Shown here in pieces: positions 17,395 to 26,139 of a stretch of 45,339 nt of DNA. The stretch spans positions 1 to 45,339 of the forward strand of contig JAAYVR010000004.1 in assembly GCA_012517065.1 (NCBI GenBank), in the 5' to 3' direction. This DNA is from Verrucomicrobiota bacterium. Its GTDB lineage: Bacteria > Verrucomicrobiota > Verrucomicrobiia > Limisphaerales > J093. Within the stretch, counting starts at the first letter, position 1, and each line of letters begins with the position of its first letter. Below the pieces are notes generated by a model that was not told where the DNA came from, searched no databases, and worked only from the letters and a program-made list of their open reading frames with translations. The position numbers and the translations under genes are program-made.

Positions 17395-18780
17395 TTATCT
17401 GTCTGGATCGACCCTGTAACCGAGAGCGCGAAGCCTTTGAAGTTTGTAAACGAGAGTGCGCCTGCTGATGCCAAGGGCGCGGGCGGTCTCGGTGCGATTG
17501 AAGTCATGTTCGTGAAGTGCTTTCGAGATTGCCTCGAGTTCAATTTCTTCCAGGCTGCGTGCTGACGTTGTGGATGGAGCCGGCGTGCTGTCCGGATTCA
17601 GAGTTGCCTGTTGGATGCCAGCCAAAGTTTGCGTTGCCTGGCGAACGCGAGCAGGAAGGTGTTCGGGAAGGACCAGTTCGCCCCGGGACAACAACGCAGC
17701 GCGTTCCATTGCGTTTCTGAGTTCGCGGACGTTGCCCGGCCACGAATAATTCTCGAGGCAATCGATCACCGATGGCGAGAACCTTGCACGACCCTGTGTG
17801 AGCTCGGCCAGGAACTGGCTGGCCAGCGGGATGATATCCTCGCGCCGTTCGCGCAGGGGCGGGATGTGAATCTCGACCACATTGAGCCGATAGTACAAGT
17901 CTTCACGGAACCGGCCTTTCTTGACTTCTTCCTCGAGATTTCGGTTTGTGGCGGCGAGGATTCTTGCGCGCGTGTGCAATTCCACGTTTGATCCAACGCG
18001 CTGAAAGCAACCATCATGTGTAACCCGAAGGAGTTTGGCCTGCAGATGCGGCGACATTTCAGCGATTTCATCAAGAAAAATTGTGCCGTTTGATGCCAAT
18101 TCGAACCGGCCTATGCGCTGGGCAACTGCGCCTGTGAACGCCCCTTTCTCGTGGCCAAAAAGCTCGCTTTCCAACAGTGTCTCCGGAATCGCAGCACAGT
18201 TGACCTTCACCAGCGGACCGGATGCGCGCGGGCTCCACAGATGAATGACTTCGGCCACAATTTCCTTGCCAACGCCACTCTCGCCGGTGATCAGAAGACG
18301 AGTTTCAGACGGAGCGACCAGAGCCGCTTCGCGGAAGACGGCCTGTGTGAGCGGGCTTTCGGCGACGATACCCGGCGGGAGGCGTTTTTGTTCAAAAACG
18401 GCTGGGCCGGCTCCGGCAATTCCGGTTGCTTTTCGGACCAGAGCAAGGAGCTCATCAAGGTCAATCGGTTTTGCGAGGTAATCGACGGCGCCGTCGCGCA
18501 TTGCGCCGACGGCGTCGCGGATGTCGGCATATGCTGTGACCATGAGGACCGGGAGTGCAGAGTTTTGTCTGCGTGCCTGCCGGAGGGTTTCGAGTCCCGA
18601 GATGCCGGGCATGCGAACGTCGGAGATCATCATGTCGATTTGCTCTCGGCCAAGGATGTCGAGGGCTTGTTCGCCCGAGGCGACGGCGATGGTTTGGAAG
18701 CCCTGGTTTCGGAGGAACGAGTCCAAAAGGCTTCGTTGGCCGGCATCATCATCTACAATCAAGACGCGTGGAACGTTCAC
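17395..18780 (-). CDS. NtrC-family sigma-54-dependent response regulator
   Basis: A 461-residue protein that starts at GTG. It has three parts: a receiver domain (1-120) with the acidic pocket D10-D12, phospho-acceptor Asp54 (ISDVRMPG) and Lys104; an AAA+ domain (about 135-370) with Walker A GESGVGKE (166-173), the sigma-54-contacting loop GAFTGA (213-218) and Walker B IFLDEI; and a Fis-type helix-turn-helix at the C-terminus ([19 protein letters not shown]). All key residues for phosphorylation, ATP hydrolysis and sigma-54 contact are present. It lies 30 bp after the histidine kinase gene, its likely partner. A natural target is the sigma-54 promoter at 33755-33771, upstream of this same operon. 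Confidence 0.93.
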   Translation of the reverse strand: MNVPRVLIVDDDAGQRSLLDSFLRNQGFQTIAVASGEQALDILGREQIDMMISDVRMPGISGLETLRQARRQNSALPVLMVTAYADIRDAVGAMRDGAVDYLAKPIDLDELLALVRKATGIAGAGPAVFEQKRLPPGIVAESPLTQAVFREAALVAPSETRLLITGESGVGKEIVAEVIHLWSPRASGPLVKVNCAAIPETLLESELFGHEKGAFTGAVAQRIGRFELASNGTIFLDEIAEMSPHLQAKLLRVTHDGCFQRVGSNVELHTRARILAATNRNLEEEVKKGRFREDLYYRLNVVEIHIPPLRERREDIIPLASQFLAELTQGRARFSPSVIDCLENYSWPGNVRELRNAMERAALLSRGELVLPEHLPARVRQATQTLAGIQQATLNPDSTPAPSTTSARSLEEIELEAISKALHEHDFNRTETARALGISRRTLVYKLQRLRALGYRVDPDR

Positions 18781-18810
18781 GGCCCCTAGTTTACACGAAG
18801 CATGCCAGTG

Positions 18811-20397
18811 TCAAGCAGCAGCCGCGAGTCTGAGATGAGAGATGCGGAAAACTGCGCCACGCGGCTGGTTGGGGAGGCACTCGATATCCCAGCCGTGTGC
18901 GAACACGATTTGCTGGACGACGGCAAGGCCAAGGCCGGTCCCGGTTTCGTGCGTGGTGAAATAGGGCTTGAATATTTCGGTGCGGTGTTCAGGCGGCACA
19001 CCCGGGCCGTTATCGCGTATTTCGAGTGCAGCTTCAGCGGGACCGGTCCGTTGGGCTGCGACCTGGATTTGCCCCTGAATTGGGACTGCCTGAATGGCGT
19101 TGAGAAAGAGGTTGAACAAGGCCTGGCGAAGCAGCGCTTCATCTGCTTCGATTCGCGGCAGGTCTTGTTGTACCACTAGCTGCACAGATTTTTCTTCGAG
19201 ATCGTGGGTGAGTGCACGGGCGACTTCAGCAACAACGGCGTTGAGATCGACGATTTTCCGATGCACTTCTCTGGGGCGTGAATAATTAATGAAGTCATTA
19301 AGCTGTGAAGTGACGCGATCGGTTTCTTCGATTATCTGGCGGGTTTTCTGGCGGACTTCTTCGGGAATCTGATCGAGCTTCGAGATGACCTGGGCCATTC
19401 CGCGGATGATGTTAAGCGGGTTTTTGGTTTCGTGAGCCAGACCCGCAGCAGCGAGGTTCATTTCCTTCAGCCGCGCGTTCAACTCAGCGGCGCGTGCGAG
19501 TCTGACTTCCAATTCTGAAGACCTGAGCAGGCCGCGCCATGCGAGACCAAAGCTCATGGCCGCGACCGTGCCGAGAGCTGTAATCAATGCACGGAGCCAC
19601 AGGTCGTGGCTTGCGGCAGCCCGGACCGGTGCCGTGGATAGCATCATGACGAAGCTGTGGACACCCTGTTTGCGGATGAGGGCTTGGAACTCCTGCTCGC
19701 TCATCCAAAATGGGCGACCGAAAGGCGACCGGTTCGGCCGTCCACTGCCTTCTCTTTGGGAACCGCGCGGTCCTGCGAGGTCACGTGGCGGCTCAGGAGG
19801 AAAACCAACAGCGGCTCCATCTGGTGGTTGCTGGGGCGGGCCACCTGGGTCCCGTGCCTCCGGTTGGCGGTTCGGATCGCGCTCGCGAGGAAACTGCGGA
19901 AAACGGTTCGTGCCGGGCCGATTTGTGCCAAACGGATTGTAAAGTTCGCTGCGTGGAATAACCAGTGTTGGATGAGAAGATTCCGTCTGGGATGCAACTG
20001 CGGTGACATTTGTCCCCAAATCCACCAAGTTAAGAAGCGTAACATGGTTCTTGTCCCAATGGGCGCCTGTGGGAAGCCCTTTGACGTCGAGATCGATCGG
20101 TTCGCCAGCGGCGGCAACGACTTCACCAGTAGCATTGAGGAGCGCGACCGCGTTTAGTTCATCAGGGTTGATCAAAGCTGTTAGCGCCGATTCGAGCCGC
20201 TCTCGCGATATGATTCCTCCGAACCGCCGCTGGGAACGCATTACAAGCCCAACTGTGCTGGATATGTCCTTTGCGCGGTTGATCAGAGCAGCACGCGCCT
20301 GGGCGCAGACGCGCTGGTGCTCGACAGCTTGCCAGACCACGAGCAGAAGCCACGCGGCCACAATGCCGGCGTAAACCCATGGCGTCCGTCGGCTCAT
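18811..20397 (-). CDS. Sensor histidine kinase with proline-rich periplasmic loop
   Basis: The 528-residue kinase has transmembrane helices at about 9-26 and 268-290. Between them is a periplasmic sensor of about 240 residues, whose second half (about 157-230) is a low-complexity Pro/Arg/Gly-rich linker. The cytoplasmic part has the H-box AGLAHETKNPLNII (His322), the N-box with LNAIQAV (about 431-437), G1 DNGPGVP (462-468) and G2 GTGLGLAV (486-493). This matches HydH/ZraS/PilS-type kinases that phosphorylate NtrC-type regulators, and the next gene is exactly that. It lies 43 bp after the secretin core gene. A reasonable inference is that it senses the state of the cell envelope or secretion channel. 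Confidence 0.9.
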   Translation of the reverse strand: MSRRTPWVYAGIVAAWLLLVVWQAVEHQRVCAQARAALINRAKDISSTVGLVMRSQRRFGGIISRERLESALTALINPDELNAVALLNATGEVVAAAGEPIDLDVKGLPTGAHWDKNHVTLLNLVDLGTNVTAVASQTESSHPTLVIPRSELYNPFGTNRPGTNRFPQFPRERDPNRQPEARDPGGPPQQPPDGAAVGFPPEPPRDLAGPRGSQREGSGRPNRSPFGRPFWMSEQEFQALIRKQGVHSFVMMLSTAPVRAAASHDLWLRALITALGTVAAMSFGLAWRGLLRSSELEVRLARAAELNARLKEMNLAAAGLAHETKNPLNIIRGMAQVISKLDQIPEEVRQKTRQIIEETDRVTSQLNDFINYSRPREVHRKIVDLNAVVAEVARALTHDLEEKSVQLVVQQDLPRIEADEALLRQALFNLFLNAIQAVPIQGQIQVAAQRTGPAEAALEIRDNGPGVPPEHRTEIFKPYFTTHETGTGLGLAVVQQIVFAHGWDIECLPNQPRGAVFRISHLRLAAAA

Positions 20398-20440
20398 ACG
20401 GCGTTCAACCTAAATGTTAGACTAATTGGCAAGCAAGCCA

Positions 20441-21646
20441 TTAACGTCTTGTTTTCTTGGCTGGTTTGGCCTTGGCAGGCGGGCTGTTTGTCACAGGAGG
20501 AACATTCCCGAGGAACGACTCGAGTTCGCTTTGTGTGAAAGCTGATTGCGACGCGCTAGCTGCGGAACGTTCGGCGCTCGACATGGCCGCGAGCTCGGTC
20601 GGCGTATCGACGATAGTCGGGGTCAGGAATATTAGCAGTTCGGTTTTTGTATTGCTATCGACGCGGTGGCGGAAGGCTGCGCCCAGCAATGGTATGTCAC
20701 CCAACAACGGTATTTTGCTTTCGGCGCGTTGATTCTGTTTTTCCATGAGGCCGCCGATGATAACGGTTTGGCCGTTGGGAACGACCACGACCGTATCTGC
20801 TGATCGCGAGTTGATAACCGGGGAACTGATTGTACCGCTTGGGCCGCTTGAAGTTGTAACCCACTGGCTCTTGTCTGCGAGATCGGAGATTGTTGGTGTG
20901 ACAATCATCTCGACCATGCCGTCCGACGTTATGAACGGAGTCACGGTCAACTGAATTCCTACCGTGCGGTAACTCACCGTATTGTACTGGTTCCCAAGCG
21001 TGTCGAATCGCGTGCCGCTAATGATTGGGACCTCTTTGCCGAGGCTGATGGTTGCCTGCTGGTTGTTCCGGGCAAGGATGGATGGGCGTGACAACACCTC
21101 GGTCTTTCCTGCGCGGGCTATTGCACGGAGCGTGGCCTGGTAATCGTTCGCAAGCACGGTGTACAGCCCGGCTCCTGGTGGGATCGGTGCAAAGCCGGAA
21201 ATGGGCTGATTGAATACATTGACGTTTGAGTTAACGACGCTGCCCAGACCCGAAATGCCGAAGGCGTGTGCTGCGCTGCCCTGTGCGGCGCCGTTGATCG
21301 ACCTGCTGATGCCGCCCTCGACACCGATGTCGAGGTCCTTGCTGTAGGTGGCTTCCATGAAAACCACTTTGATCAGGACTTGTGGTGGGCGGCGGTCGAG
21401 GTTCGTAACGACGTTGGCAATGTACTGAGCGGTTTCCTCGTCGGTTACCACCACCAGCTTGCGGGTTTCCGGGTCGCTCATAAACGTAGCAGCGCCTATT
21501 GAAGTTGCGCTCGGGTATGTGGTCGTGCCCGTGCGCCCAAATGCACCCCCCATCCCGAACTGGGCACGTGCTTCAGACGCGGCGAAAATGGCCAAGACCG
21601 CGGTCAAGCCGGCCAGGGCTTTGGAAGTTAATGTCGAGGTTGGCAT
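20441..21646 (-). CDS. gspD: Secretin core (outer-membrane channel) protein
   Basis: The 401-residue product has its own signal peptide (about 1-28, ending EARA) and a short FGMGGAFGRTG stretch. One N-type domain follows (LVVVTDEETAQYIANVVTNL), then the secretin domain (about 85-355): QVLIKVVFMEA, EVLSRPSILARNNQQATISL, VGIQLTVTPFI, VVVPNGQTVIIGGLMEKQ and KIPLLGDIPLLGAAFRHR. These are the classic beta-barrel/gate motifs of GspD/PilQ. At 401 residues it is far shorter than GspD (about 650), because the N0-N2 domains are encoded by the separate upstream gene. The C-terminus is Lys/Pro-rich. It lies 52 bp downstream of that gene. Confidence 0.88.
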   Translation of the reverse strand: MPTSTLTSKALAGLTAVLAIFAASEARAQFGMGGAFGRTGTTTYPSATSIGAATFMSDPETRKLVVVTDEETAQYIANVVTNLDRRPPQVLIKVVFMEATYSKDLDIGVEGGISRSINGAAQGSAAHAFGISGLGSVVNSNVNVFNQPISGFAPIPPGAGLYTVLANDYQATLRAIARAGKTEVLSRPSILARNNQQATISLGKEVPIISGTRFDTLGNQYNTVSYRTVGIQLTVTPFITSDGMVEMIVTPTISDLADKSQWVTTSSGPSGTISSPVINSRSADTVVVVPNGQTVIIGGLMEKQNQRAESKIPLLGDIPLLGAAFRHRVDSNTKTELLIFLTPTIVDTPTELAAMSSAERSAASASQSAFTQSELESFLGNVPPVTNSPPAKAKPAKKTRR

Positions 21647-21698
21647 AATATGTCCTTTGGATTTTCGGTGTTAACTGAAAACAGTTTTTGTCGCCAAG

Positions 21699-23414
21699 TT
21701 ATTGTCCGCCCATGCGCATGCCGGTGTTGCCGAAGCCGGTACCGCCCATGCCGGTATTACGTCCGAAGCCCATGTTCATGTTTTGCTGGGCGCGTGTGTT
21801 CAACTGGCTTCCTGCTCGATTTTGGCGGGAAGAACGCGCCCCGGTATAACCGCTGCCATAGGTTTGAGCGGGAAAAAGGCTCTGCAGAATTTCCTGAACC
21901 TGTTCGGGGTCGCTGTTCTGAACATCAAACACGAACACTTTTTGTTTTCGTGCAGGGTCGGAGTCAAGGTCGGCGACCATGGCCGCGATCTGGTCCATGA
22001 GATTGCGAGCGGCGCTGACCACGACCGATCTTGTGCGTGGGTCGGGTACTGCGACCACGCGGGTTTGCTTGATGGCACGCTCGCTGGTGTTCGCCGTGGC
22101 CGCTCCTCTGGCTCCACCCTGACCGGGCATCATTCCACCAAACGGCCCCCCGCCGAATCTGCCACCAAACTGAAACTGCCCCCTGCCCCCCTGTTGGCTT
22201 GTGGTCGGGTCCGGAAACAAGCTGGTAAGAAGACTTGCCATTTCCTGCGGGTCCGCATACTGGAGGTGGAACACCCGCAGCTCGGTAATCTCATCGATGT
22301 TTTGGTCGAGTTCAGCGATCAGCCCTTCGATGACTGGCATTTGATCTTCCGGTGCGCTGACAACGACGGCGTTGCTGCGTTCATCGGCCACGGCTGTGAC
22401 GCGCGGCTGTGGCGCGCGCCCACCGGCAGGTGTGGGTGTCTGCGCCCCGTCACCGCCCTGCCCGCCGGGTCCGCCGCGCATGAAATTGAAGAACCGGCCG
22501 GGGCCGCCCTGTTGATTGCGGTTCTGCGCGGTGTCTTGCTGGAACAGTTCCTTTATCACATTGGCTACAGACTTGGCATCGGCATACTTGAGAACCGCGA
22601 CTTTGACTTTTGAAACGCTTGCGATTGCTGTGTCGAGGGCCTTGACGATTTCTGCGATCCTGCGGATGTGGCTCTGGGTGTCAGTAACGATGAGTGAGTT
22701 GCCACCCTCGTTGGCGACCATGGTTGTTTGAACGAGCGGCTGCAAGTCGCGGCTCAATTGCACTGCGCTGATGAACTTCAACGGAATGATCTGAGTCACA
22801 ACTTCGTCTGTAACCGGGATTTGCTGCGGGTCGCTCCCGGTAAGCACGGGGCTGTACTGAGACTTCATTTCGGTGTTTGTAACGATCTTCAGGAAACGGC
22901 CTTTGAGAACGGCGGCATAGCCGTTCTTCGCGAGGACGGAATTGAGCACCTCAACGGCCTCTTCCTTTGTAAGCGGCTGGTTGCTCCAGACATCAACTCT
23001 GCCTTTGACGTCCGCACTGCCGGGCATGATGATGAATCCGGCAGCCTCGCTAAGGTAATTCAGCACGAGCTCCAGAGGCGCGTTGCGGAAGTTCAGACGC
23101 AGACTGCGCTCGCCGTCGGCCGCAACATGGGTGGGCGAGGGCGAAACTTCCATTGTTTCCTCCGACGATGCGGACTGAGTGTCGGAGCCCGGTCTTTCCG
23201 CGTCGGACCCGGTACTTGCCGGCTTGGATTCGCCGGTGTTTGCCGGTGAAGTGGCGGGTTGCGCTGCCGGGGTCACCTGCGCAGGCGCGGCATTGGGATT
23301 ATCGGAGCCGCCGCCGGGCCGGTCAGATGGAACAGCGGCTGGCTGTGCCACGGCGCCGGCTGCCAGAGCCAGCGCCCAGCCGAACATGATTATCATTGTT
23401 GTACGCGTTTTCAT
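21699..23414 (-). CDS. Secretin N-domain protein (periplasmic half of a split secretin)
   Basis: 571 residues: signal peptide (about 1-23), a Pro/Ala/Ser-rich linker to about 100, then an N0-like domain (LRLNFRNAPLELVLNYLSEA). Three N1/N2-like domains follow, each ending in a VxxxxxSNxVVVSAxxxxxxxIxxxIxxLD pattern (about 205-275, 335-375, 455-500), and finally a Gly/Met-rich tail (about 535-571). The beta-barrel domain is absent and is encoded next door. The ATG overlaps the TGA of the PilP/GspC-like gene (23411-23414). The stop is genuine: the next gene carries its own signal peptide, so a simple frameshift cannot explain the split. Confidence 0.85.
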   Translation of the reverse strand: MKTRTTMIIMFGWALALAAGAVAQPAAVPSDRPGGGSDNPNAAPAQVTPAAQPATSPANTGESKPASTGSDAERPGSDTQSASSEETMEVSPSPTHVAADGERSLRLNFRNAPLELVLNYLSEAAGFIIMPGSADVKGRVDVWSNQPLTKEEAVEVLNSVLAKNGYAAVLKGRFLKIVTNTEMKSQYSPVLTGSDPQQIPVTDEVVTQIIPLKFISAVQLSRDLQPLVQTTMVANEGGNSLIVTDTQSHIRRIAEIVKALDTAIASVSKVKVAVLKYADAKSVANVIKELFQQDTAQNRNQQGGPGRFFNFMRGGPGGQGGDGAQTPTPAGGRAPQPRVTAVADERSNAVVVSAPEDQMPVIEGLIAELDQNIDEITELRVFHLQYADPQEMASLLTSLFPDPTTSQQGGRGQFQFGGRFGGGPFGGMMPGQGGARGAATANTSERAIKQTRVVAVPDPRTRSVVVSAARNLMDQIAAMVADLDSDPARKQKVFVFDVQNSDPEQVQEILQSLFPAQTYGSGYTGARSSRQNRAGSQLNTRAQQNMNMGFGRNTGMGGTGFGNTGMRMGGQ

Positions 23415-24046
23415 CGTGCTTCCCTTTCGCGTTGCTGCATTAGTCTTTTGACGATGTCGTCCATCTCGGGGCTCGAGCTTGCCCTCGAACTTTCAGACGT
23501 ACCGGCGGGCGAGGAGGTGGAACTCGAACCTTCAGAGGCGTAAGAACCACTGTACTCGCCCAAAGTCCATTCTCCCTCATCTTCGCGTCGCATCTGCATT
23601 CCGACCTTGAGTTCCTTGACGTCGTTTGTGCCGGACGCGAGCTTGACGCGGTCAGGCGCGATTTCCAGGACGGTATAACCGGCGATAGAGCCCTTGGCTC
23701 GGACAGCCTTTCTATATTCGGGGCTTGTGCCGTCAAAGAACGCAAACCGGCCTTTATCGTACTCTAGTATACCCACAAGGCCGAACGAGTCCACACGATT
23801 CGGCCGGCGGCGTTCGGTCCTGCGGGATTGGCCTGACCTGCTGGCATTGAAAATGTTTCTCTCCGAGACGATTCTGAACGTGGAATAATCTGGTGCTGGC
23901 GGGAGTTTTGCCGGTGCGTTTGTGGACTCGGCGGCCAGGCTGGGCAGAATTACCGCAATAACGGCTGTCAGAATGGGCAAAACGCGGGCGCTCCCATGCA
24001 AACTCGCAGGACAAACGATCTTTGCAATGGCAGAGGCGGTGTTCAT
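23411..24046 (-). CDS. PilP/GspC-like inner-membrane secretion protein
   Basis: A 211-residue protein with an N-terminal signal or anchor (PILTAVIAVILPSLA, about 24-38). It then has YSTFRIVSERNIFNASRSGQ, the FxLxxxRNxFxxxR signature at the start of the GspC/PilP homology region. A small beta domain follows (about 85-160: FGLVGILEYDKGRFAFFDG, GYTVLEIAPDRVKLASGTND), and a Ser-rich tail. GspC/PilP proteins link the inner-membrane platform to the N0 domain of the secretin. Overlapping start/stop pairs (ATGA) on both sides tie it to the PilO gene and the secretin N-domain gene, which supports that partnership. Confidence 0.75.
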   Translation of the reverse strand: MNTASAIAKIVCPASLHGSARVLPILTAVIAVILPSLAAESTNAPAKLPPAPDYSTFRIVSERNIFNASRSGQSRRTERRRPNRVDSFGLVGILEYDKGRFAFFDGTSPEYRKAVRAKGSIAGYTVLEIAPDRVKLASGTNDVKELKVGMQMRREDEGEWTLGEYSGSYASEGSSSTSSPAGTSESSRASSSPEMDDIVKRLMQQREREAR

Positions 24047-24585
24047 TGTGTTTGCTTTGGGTTTAGAACCAGGCCGCTAACCTGGAGTGCGAGAGTAATC
24101 TGCTGGCCGGTGTCGTCTCTGGCTGTCAGGTCAAGGTCCTGAATACGCAGGGCCATGGGGTCGGATTCGAGATTATACAAAAACCTGGTGATTGATGGGA
24201 GATCACCGCTCGAATCGATCCGACACTCGATCACTGCAGCGTCGCCTTCGAGGCGTTTCCAAGCGGGCTTGACCGAAGTAACAGTGGCGCGACTTTCCTG
24301 GGCCCAGCGATCAATGGCACTGCAAAGCTGGGCTTGTGCGGCCGAGGGATCGTTCGTCAGCACATGCGGCCTTCTGACGTCCCACCACGATTGGATAACC
24401 TGGGCGCGGTTTAACAACTGGTTGCCGCGCACGTAGGATTCACGCAGTTTGGCGATTTCGCCCGAGCGATTCTTCCACGCACCGATCAGCGGCTGGACGA
24501 TTAATCTGTCTGCGGCCAGCAAACCTACGGCGCCCGCGGCCAGAATTGCCAGTAACTGCTGTCTGTTTTTCAGGTCGATGTTCAT
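24043..24585 (-). CDS. pilO: PilO/GspM-like inner-membrane protein
   Basis: I start it at ATG 24585, which overlaps the TGA of the PilM-PilN gene (ATGA). An open frame extends up to 24858, but that part only shadows the upstream gene. The 180-residue product has a short cytoplasmic head (MNIDLKNRQQ), one transmembrane helix (LLAILAAGAVGLLAADRLIV) and a coiled-coil and ferredoxin-like periplasmic domain ending LALQVSGLVLN. That is the PilO/GspM plan. PilO pairs with PilN to hold the assembly platform. Confidence 0.75.
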   Translation of the reverse strand: MNIDLKNRQQLLAILAAGAVGLLAADRLIVQPLIGAWKNRSGEIAKLRESYVRGNQLLNRAQVIQSWWDVRRPHVLTNDPSAAQAQLCSAIDRWAQESRATVTSVKPAWKRLEGDAAVIECRIDSSGDLPSITRFLYNLESDPMALRIQDLDLTARDDTGQQITLALQVSGLVLNPKQTQ

Positions 24586-26102
24586 GGCTGTGTAGGCGGA
24601 TTCCATTGAAACTTGAACGTAAACTGGAGCGGAGTCTGGCCACGCATTGTTTCGAGCTCGACGTTCCGGACCCCCTGCACGTTGCGCAATTGCTGGAGAA
24701 CACGAAGCAACGCCTGGTTGCTGCGCGCCGTGCCCGAGACCGTGACTGTCCCGCTGTCGCGTAGCTGAATTGACTTGGCCGAAACAGTGCCGTCTTCGGG
24801 AAACACCTCGGACAATCTCCGGAGAATCGTCAGCACACGGCATGACCTGTCGAACCATGGACGGTACCGGACGATCTGTTCCTGGAGCTGTTCAAGGCGT
24901 GTAACTTGCGGCCTGATTCCAGCCCATTTCGACCGCCAATAACTGAGTTGAACCTGCTGGACAAGGAAAGCCAGCAACACAAGCAAGGCAACGCTGCCAG
25001 CCACGATGCCCACCGTCACAAGTTTCCGGGAAGTGTAACGAGAAGCGATTTGCTGCCAAATGCTGACCTTCGGAGGCAAGAATTCGAAAGCCGGTTTCTG
25101 CCCGCTCAACCATCTGACCGCAAGAGTCAATGCAGGCGAAATCTCTGTGTCCGGTGGCACGGAAAGCCCACACTCGGTATCCGTGCAGCACCTGACCTGT
25201 TCCACAACAACCCCGAGCGGTTCGAGTCTTGGCCGAAGCTGTTCGGCAAGTTCGTCGGCAGCGTCGTTGTGCCCGAATATGCGCACGCGTTTCACAACAT
25301 CGCGCATGTCGATCGGCAACTGTCCCAGCGTAATTCGGAGTTCGCGCGTGATATGATCGATCTGAAACCGACCGTCTTCGACTCCTTCATGCTCGCCGAC
25401 GCCTTCGATTGTTCTTAGAACTGCGATGCCACCGCCGACGCTGATCTGCATTGCAAGATTCTGCTCGCCGGGCAGCAGGGCGATAATGCCAGACTGACTT
25501 TCGCCGTCCACTTTTTGCAGGGCCGTTATGCCCAGGGAAAAGCTCACAGGCTTGAGTTGAGCCGCTTTCAGCACCGTCTCGAGCCGCGTCACATGCTCGC
25601 GCGGCACGGCAACCTGAAGGATGTACGATTCGCCAGCGGGCGTCTTGTAGCGCGAGCTGGCCATCATGAGCGACTCAGGCGGATACGGGAACCCGCGTTC
25701 GGCCTCGATCTGGAGAAAACTGGCGAGGTCTGCTTCGGGGATGTCTGGCAACTTGGTCGAGAGCGTCAGCACCCATGCAAGCGGAAGCCCAACCACACAA
25801 GTGCGTTCGCGTATTCCAGCGGAAGCGAGATGTTTCTGGATTTCACGACCGACGAGGACAGGATCATCCGTCAACAAGTTGAGCGACAGCGGTGCACTGA
25901 ACGAGTTCCGGATTTCGGCGGAACCATTGGTGCGTCTGATGAGGACGACCTGCATTGCGCCCCCCTCGAACGCCAGCCCGAGCACGGCCCCACCCGGTTG
26001 CCGGCGGTTCCGCAGAACCAAAGTGCGCCCTGCAAACCGCAGTTGCAGCTTGCGGGCCTTTGATTCTGGCATTTCGGTTGATTTGGTCTGGGCGTCGCTC
26101 AT
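24582..26102 (-). CDS. PilM-PilN fusion (GspL-like platform protein)
   Basis: The start is ATG 26102 (MSDAQTK); the open frame extends 12 codons further. It encodes 506 residues. The N-terminal about 350 form an actin-like PilM/GspL cytoplasmic domain (GAVLGLAFEGGAMQVVLIRR, then VGLPLAWVLTLSTKLPDIPE). One transmembrane helix follows (about 365-385, VGIVAGSVALLVLLAFLV), then a coiled coil and a PilN-like periplasmic domain (about 430-506, SIQLRDSGTVTVSGTARSNQ). In type IV pili these are two genes, in T2SS one GspL; here it is one. It lies 37 bp after gspK and overlaps pilO. It should dock the ATPase GspE to the inner-membrane platform. Confidence 0.82.
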   Translation of the reverse strand: MSDAQTKSTEMPESKARKLQLRFAGRTLVLRNRRQPGGAVLGLAFEGGAMQVVLIRRTNGSAEIRNSFSAPLSLNLLTDDPVLVGREIQKHLASAGIRERTCVVGLPLAWVLTLSTKLPDIPEADLASFLQIEAERGFPYPPESLMMASSRYKTPAGESYILQVAVPREHVTRLETVLKAAQLKPVSFSLGITALQKVDGESQSGIIALLPGEQNLAMQISVGGGIAVLRTIEGVGEHEGVEDGRFQIDHITRELRITLGQLPIDMRDVVKRVRIFGHNDAADELAEQLRPRLEPLGVVVEQVRCCTDTECGLSVPPDTEISPALTLAVRWLSGQKPAFEFLPPKVSIWQQIASRYTSRKLVTVGIVAGSVALLVLLAFLVQQVQLSYWRSKWAGIRPQVTRLEQLQEQIVRYRPWFDRSCRVLTILRRLSEVFPEDGTVSAKSIQLRDSGTVTVSGTARSNQALLRVLQQLRNVQGVRNVELETMRGQTPLQFTFKFQWNPPTQP

Positions 26103-26139
26103 GCCGCGTGTTTCTCTTTGTATTGCGCAAGCCTGCATT

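Noticed and set aside
17395-20397. Assigning the two-component pair as ZraSR, HydHG or PilSR by name
   Set aside because: Domain layout fits all three. The sensor domain is unique, so a specific symbol would be a guess.
21702-22613. 303-residue plus-strand open frame
   Set aside because: Antisense to the secretin N-domain gene, whose domains are clear; high-GC shadow frame.
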